From positions 1 through 17,282 of the forward strand of contig JAJDYK010000256.1 of assembly GCA_022825185.1 (NCBI GenBank): a DNA stretch of 17,282 bases, read 5' to 3'. The stretch is from Candidatus Latescibacterota bacterium. GTDB taxonomy: Bacteria; Latescibacterota; UBA2968; UBA8231. The position numbers and the translations under genes are program-made. The notes below the pieces were generated by a model. It searched no databases. It was not told where the DNA came from and saw nothing but the letters and a program-made list of their open reading frames with translations. Shown in pieces: positions 14,189 through 17,282 of the stretch (positions are counted from its first letter, which is position 1; each line of letters opens with the position of its first letter).

Positions 14189-15093
14189 TCAAACAGCTCT
14201 TTTTGTACTTCCGGCTCATAGTTAGTCCACAGCACTTCGCGCCGGCTGTCCTTGGTGGAATGGATGGTCTTGTCCGGTCCTTCCGTCTTGAACCAGCGAT
14301 CTGGAGGGAACAGCTCGTCCATTAAGGGATGAGGGTAGCCGGACATGGCCACCTTGCCCTCGCAGGCATTGACGACTTCTGCCAACGCGTGGTGTTCGGC
14401 TTCGTCCATTTCAAAGCCGTATGCTTTGGTATCGCCACGAGTAGCGTGTAAGTAGGGAGGGTCGCAGTAGAACAAGGTTTTGTGGCTGTCGTAGAGTTGA
14501 ATTATATCGACAGCGGGGCGGTTTTCAATTTGAACTCGGATCAGACGCTGGGCAATCTCGTCGAGCGCATCTACACCCCCCAACCAGCGAGAGACCACGC
14601 CAGACATACCAGCACGGCTCGTATTCTTGCAGTTGGCCCAACGGCCAAGAGAGGCCGTTTGCGCTAGTCCGGTACGGGTCTGCCGCGCTTTGATGTAGAA
14701 ACGTCGGGCGCGTTCTAAGTCACTGATGTCCTCCGTGTTGCCGTAGATGGCGTGATAGTATTCCTCGCGTGAGAACGGAGTCAGGGAGATAGCGCGGATC
14801 AGTGCTTGGTGCTGGTCGCGCAGCACTCGAAAAAAATTTACCACTTCACCGTCGAGATCGTTATAGGTCTCGACAGGAGCCGGTGTTCGGTTGATGAGCA
14901 CGGCTCCAGAACCGGCAAACGGCTCGCAGTAATGATGACACTCCGGCAGTAGGGGCAACAGCCAGTCGAGGTGAGAGAACTTTCCACCGTACCAGCCGAA
15001 CACAATGCGGCGGCGCGTATAGCTCGCGGTCGCTGAACGCTGCGACTTCTCGTCCAAGAAAATAGGGGACACACCCCGCGATTTTTTTGCCAT
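14185..15093 (-). CDS. D12-class DNA adenine N6-methyltransferase, partner of the restriction enzyme
   Basis: Protein of 302 residues, typical for Dam/M.EcoRV-type enzymes. Motifs are GWYGGK (33-38), the AdoMet-binding EPFAGSGAV (57-65), NDLDGEVVNFFRVLR (78-92), a FYIKARQTR region and catalytic DPPY (211-214). It should protect self DNA by N6-methyladenine at the target of the adjoining nuclease. The start ATG lies 3 nt after the DUF2088 stop with no separate Shine-Dalgarno, so it probably depends on read-through translation. Codons 2-4 contain seven A's, a possible slippage tract. Function is well supported; the recognition sequence is unknown. Confidence 0.92.
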   Translation of the reverse strand: MAKKSRGVSPIFLDEKSQRSATASYTRRRIVFGWYGGKFSHLDWLLPLLPECHHYCEPFAGSGAVLINRTPAPVETYNDLDGEVVNFFRVLRDQHQALIRAISLTPFSREEYYHAIYGNTEDISDLERARRFYIKARQTRTGLAQTASLGRWANCKNTSRAGMSGVVSRWLGGVDALDEIAQRLIRVQIENRPAVDIIQLYDSHKTLFYCDPPYLHATRGDTKAYGFEMDEAEHHALAEVVNACEGKVAMSGYPHPLMDELFPPDRWFKTEGPDKTIHSTKDSRREVLWTNYEPEVQKELFE

Positions 15094-15096
15094 GTG

Positions 15097-16356
15097 CTAG
15101 AACGCAAGCGGCAAATCGCCGTTTTCGTCGAAGGGCATTTCTTCGGCCTCGGCGATGATTTCCAAGTCCTCGCGCTGTTCGACTTCGGAGCGATAGGCTT
15201 CTGAGACGAGGAGCTCGCCTAGCTCTAGGGTGTTGTGGATGCGCAGGACCTTGGCGTTTTCAGGCTGGACTAGGCCGACGGTTTCTAGGGCCTTTTCAAC
15301 GCAGATGCGGTCCGTGTCGAAGTAGAGCGGGATGTGCGCGCCCGAGGGGTGGTTGCCGGTCATGCAGTTGATGTAGGTGATCTCGCGATCCATCTGATCA
15401 ATGGCGCGCTTATGGGCGTATTCGGCGATGCCGATGCCTGAGGCGTTGCCGTGGGTTTCTTCGGTCAGGTTGCGGACTAGGATGCGGGTGACCTTGGGGT
15501 ACTCCTTGTCGGCGGCGTGGTTGTCGTGGAACTTGCGGCCAATGACGTTGGTGTCCATGCCAGCGCCGGAGATGTTTTTGCCGATTGCATCGACGATGAG
15601 CAAATCGACTTCGTCAAAGGGCAGGCGCGGCATCCATTCCTTGGCGAGGACTAGCAGCTCCTTTTCGCGCTCCACGAACTCGTCGGCTCCCACGCCCTTG
15701 ATGAGCGCGGTTTGGTCGTACTGGTTTTCGACTAAGCCCAGCCCCATGAGCACGCCGCACTGGTCGATGACGGCTTGGCCGACCGAGCGGATGATGCGGT
15801 CGAAGCTGTAGTGGACAATGGCTTGGTGGTACAGGGCTGCGCCTTTGTGCTTGCCCAAGCCGATGAGCATCATCTTGTGCAAGCCGCTCTCGATTTCGCC
15901 GACAAAGTTAGTGTGCGGCTTGACGCGGCCGACGACGGCTACGTGGTCGGCTTCAAAGGCGTATTTGTCGAAAAAGACGGGGACGCCGTCCTCGGTCGCA
16001 CCCACCTGGACGGTTTCCATGGACGACTTAATGGGCGCGCCGGTGTACTCCTCGGTGACGCCGTAGCCTTCGATGATTTCCTGTTGCGCCTCGGCAATGC
16101 CGCCGCCGTGGCTGCCCATGGCGGGGACGAGGAAGGGCTGGAGGCCGAGGGACTTGAACTCGGCTACGAGGCTTTTGATCACCAGCGCAATGTTGGCAAT
16201 GCCGCGGCTGCCGACGGAGATGGCAATGGTCTCGCCGGGATTGACTTTGGGGCCTAAGTCGAGGCGCTGGACTTCGGCGCGCACGGCCGCGGGAATGTCT
16301 TCGACGGTGGGCGCGGAAAAAAGCTGGCGGACGCGGAGCATGCGGGGTAGGGACAT
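15097..16356 (-). CDS. LarA-like DUF2088 protein (nickel-dependent lactate-racemase superfamily)
   Basis: Protein of 419 residues. Family landmarks are an AISVGSRGIANI loop, a PAMGSHGG motif, GRVKPHTNFVGEIESGLHKMMLIGLGKHKGA and an AIGKNISGAGMDTNVIGR stretch. Characterised LarA relatives isomerise 2-hydroxy acids using a nickel-pincer cofactor. Whether this divergent branch does so is unknown, and no LarB/C/E maturation gene is in the window. The frame stays open upstream to 16644 but that is Arg/His-rich shadow of the dehydrogenase gene. The start at 16356 is fixed by AGGAGG at 16364-16369, which also overlaps the dehydrogenase stop. With the adjacent dehydrogenase it suggests conversion of a hydroxy acid or alcohol. 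Confidence 0.85.
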   Translation of the reverse strand: MSLPRMLRVRQLFSAPTVEDIPAAVRAEVQRLDLGPKVNPGETIAISVGSRGIANIALVIKSLVAEFKSLGLQPFLVPAMGSHGGGIAEAQQEIIEGYGVTEEYTGAPIKSSMETVQVGATEDGVPVFFDKYAFEADHVAVVGRVKPHTNFVGEIESGLHKMMLIGLGKHKGAALYHQAIVHYSFDRIIRSVGQAVIDQCGVLMGLGLVENQYDQTALIKGVGADEFVEREKELLVLAKEWMPRLPFDEVDLLIVDAIGKNISGAGMDTNVIGRKFHDNHAADKEYPKVTRILVRNLTEETHGNASGIGIAEYAHKRAIDQMDREITYINCMTGNHPSGAHIPLYFDTDRICVEKALETVGLVQPENAKVLRIHNTLELGELLVSEAYRSEVEQREDLEIIAEAEEMPFDENGDLPLAF

Positions 16357-16367
16357 GGTGGAACCTC

Positions 16368-17282
16368 CTAAATGGCTTGTTGGAATATAATTTCGAGGTC
16401 GCGTTGGGTGGTCTTGCGCGGGTTGACGGCGATGTTGCCGCTCTGCATGGCAGTGCGCGCCATGGTGGAGATGCGGGCTGTATCGACGCCGACATCTCCT
16501 AGCTTGACAGGGATGCCTAAGTCGGCGTTGATGTGCCGCACTGCGGCGATGGCGGCTTGCACGGCTTGGCGTTGATCTAACCCGGAAGTGTGCGTGCCGA
16601 GTGCTTCGGCGATGGCGGCGAATTTGCCGGGGCAGGCGAACCAATTGAACTCCATGACATAGGGTAGCAAGATGGCGTTGAGCAGCCCGTGATGCACGTG
16701 GTAGTGCGCGCCGACTGGATGGGACATGGCGTGGACATTGCCGAGGCGCGTTTGCGAGAAGGCAACGCCGGCCAGCATACTGGCGATGAGCATGTTTTCG
16801 GTGGCGGCTAGCGAGTGATCGTTGGCGCAGGCCAGGCGCAGGTTGTCGCCGATGAGGCGGATGGCGTGTAGCGCGATACCTTCGGTGATGGGCGTGGCCG
16901 CTAGGTTGATATAGGATTCGAGTGCGTGGGTCAGGGCGTCCATGCCAGTAGCCGCGCCGACGAGGGCGGGCAGGGCGACTGAGAGGTCGGGGTCGAGGAC
17001 GCCGAGTTGGGGTGCGATTTTCCAGCTAATGACCGGGTCTTTGTTGCCGCTGGCGGGATTGTCCAGCACGGCGAAGGGCGTGACTTCGCTGGCGGTGCCG
17101 TAGGTCGTGGGGACGCAGACGAGATAGGGCAGGTCGTTTGCGACTTTGTCGCTGCCCAGATACTGGGTGATGCGTCCGTTGTTGGATGCGAGGACGCCGA
17201 TCATCTTGGCTACGTCCATGGGTGAACCGCCGCCGAGGCCGATGATGGCAGTGCAGCGTTCTTGCCGGTAAGCCTGGGTTCC
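16368..17282 (-). CDS. Iron-containing alcohol dehydrogenase, 5' end outside window
   Basis: The frame is open to the window edge and 304 residues are visible, so about 80 N-terminal residues are missing relative to the usual 380-390. The NAD-binding GGGSPMDVAK lies just inside the edge. Further on are the family motifs VPTTYGTASEVTPFAV and GMDALTHALESY, and the metal-binding HAMSHPVGAHYHVHHG, which supplies Asp and three His like those of FucO-type enzymes. Expected activity is NAD-dependent oxidation of a small alcohol or reverse reduction of an aldehyde; the substrate is unknown. It is the first visible gene of the minus-strand run; its TAG is part of the Shine-Dalgarno region of the DUF2088 gene. 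Confidence 0.92.
   Translation of the reverse strand, partial: GTQAYRQERCTAIIGLGGGSPMDVAKMIGVLASNNGRITQYLGSDKVANDLPYLVCVPTTYGTASEVTPFAVLDNPASGNKDPVISWKIAPQLGVLDPDLSVALPALVGAATGMDALTHALESYINLAATPITEGIALHAIRLIGDNLRLACANDHSLAATENMLIASMLAGVAFSQTRLGNVHAMSHPVGAHYHVHHGLLNAILLPYVMEFNWFACPGKFAAIAEALGTHTSGLDQRQAVQAAIAAVRHINADLGIPVKLGDVGVDTARISTMARTAMQSGNIAVNPRKTTQRDLEIIFQQAI

Noticed and set aside
16357..16644. N-terminal extension of the DUF2088 protein
   Set aside because: Arg/His-rich sequence overlapping the dehydrogenase gene; a perfect Shine-Dalgarno and a family-like N-terminus support the start at 16356.

Overview
The window comes from a moderately GC-rich bacterial genome. No rRNA, tRNA or phage gene is present to fix the taxon. 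The mix points to an uncultured lineage such as Latescibacterota, Poribacteria or a neighbouring FCB-like group, as an inference only: a two-component-type propeller regulator, a PhyH-family dioxygenase, a LarA-like DUF2088 protein, a D-serine-dehydratase-like enzyme, secreted TolB-like propellers, and GTAGGGG...CCCCTAC-type intergenic palindromes.

Layout. (1) 1-2026, minus strand: a three-gene export operon. It runs from a secreted SH3-domain protein to a MacB/LolD-type ABC ATPase and then a HlyD/MacA-type lipoprotein adaptor that leaves the window. Coding ends overlap, and a sigma70-like promoter (TTGACA-N17-TAGCAT) sits at 2046-2074. (2) 2204-5332, plus strand: a large regulator. Two predicted seven-bladed Reg_prop propellers (14 blade motifs) and a Y_Y_Y domain are joined, with no visible membrane segment, to a sigma54-activating AAA+ domain and a Fis-type helix-turn-helix. 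(3) 5333-5595: a dense control region. It holds three helically phased copies of CACG-N6-CGTG, an IHF-like site, an intrinsic terminator and a near-consensus sigma54 promoter. (4) 5596-8774, plus strand: three tandem paralogues of a secreted TolB-like beta-propeller protein with homologous spacers. (5) 8941-11028, plus strand: a secreted protein ending in a TlpA-type thioredoxin domain, with an unusual run of about 34-residue repeats in its middle. (6) 11036-17282, minus strand: a closely packed six-gene run. From upstream to downstream these are an iron-type alcohol dehydrogenase (partial), a LarA-like DUF2088 protein, a D12-class adenine DNA methyltransferase, a SacI-family-like restriction endonuclease, a PhyH-family dioxygenase and a D-serine-dehydratase-like PLP enzyme.

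How it fits together. The most interesting unit is 2204-8774. It reads as one sensory circuit: a sigma54 activator gene, candidate enhancer sites just after its stop codon, a terminator that isolates it, then a sigma54 promoter driving three secreted propeller proteins. The activator's sensor is a domain pair normally found outside the cell on membrane-bound kinases, yet here it appears cytoplasmic and is fused directly to the transcription machinery. The minus-strand run from 11036 looks metabolic (hydroxy-acid, alcohol and D-amino-acid chemistry) but has a type II restriction-modification pair in its middle.
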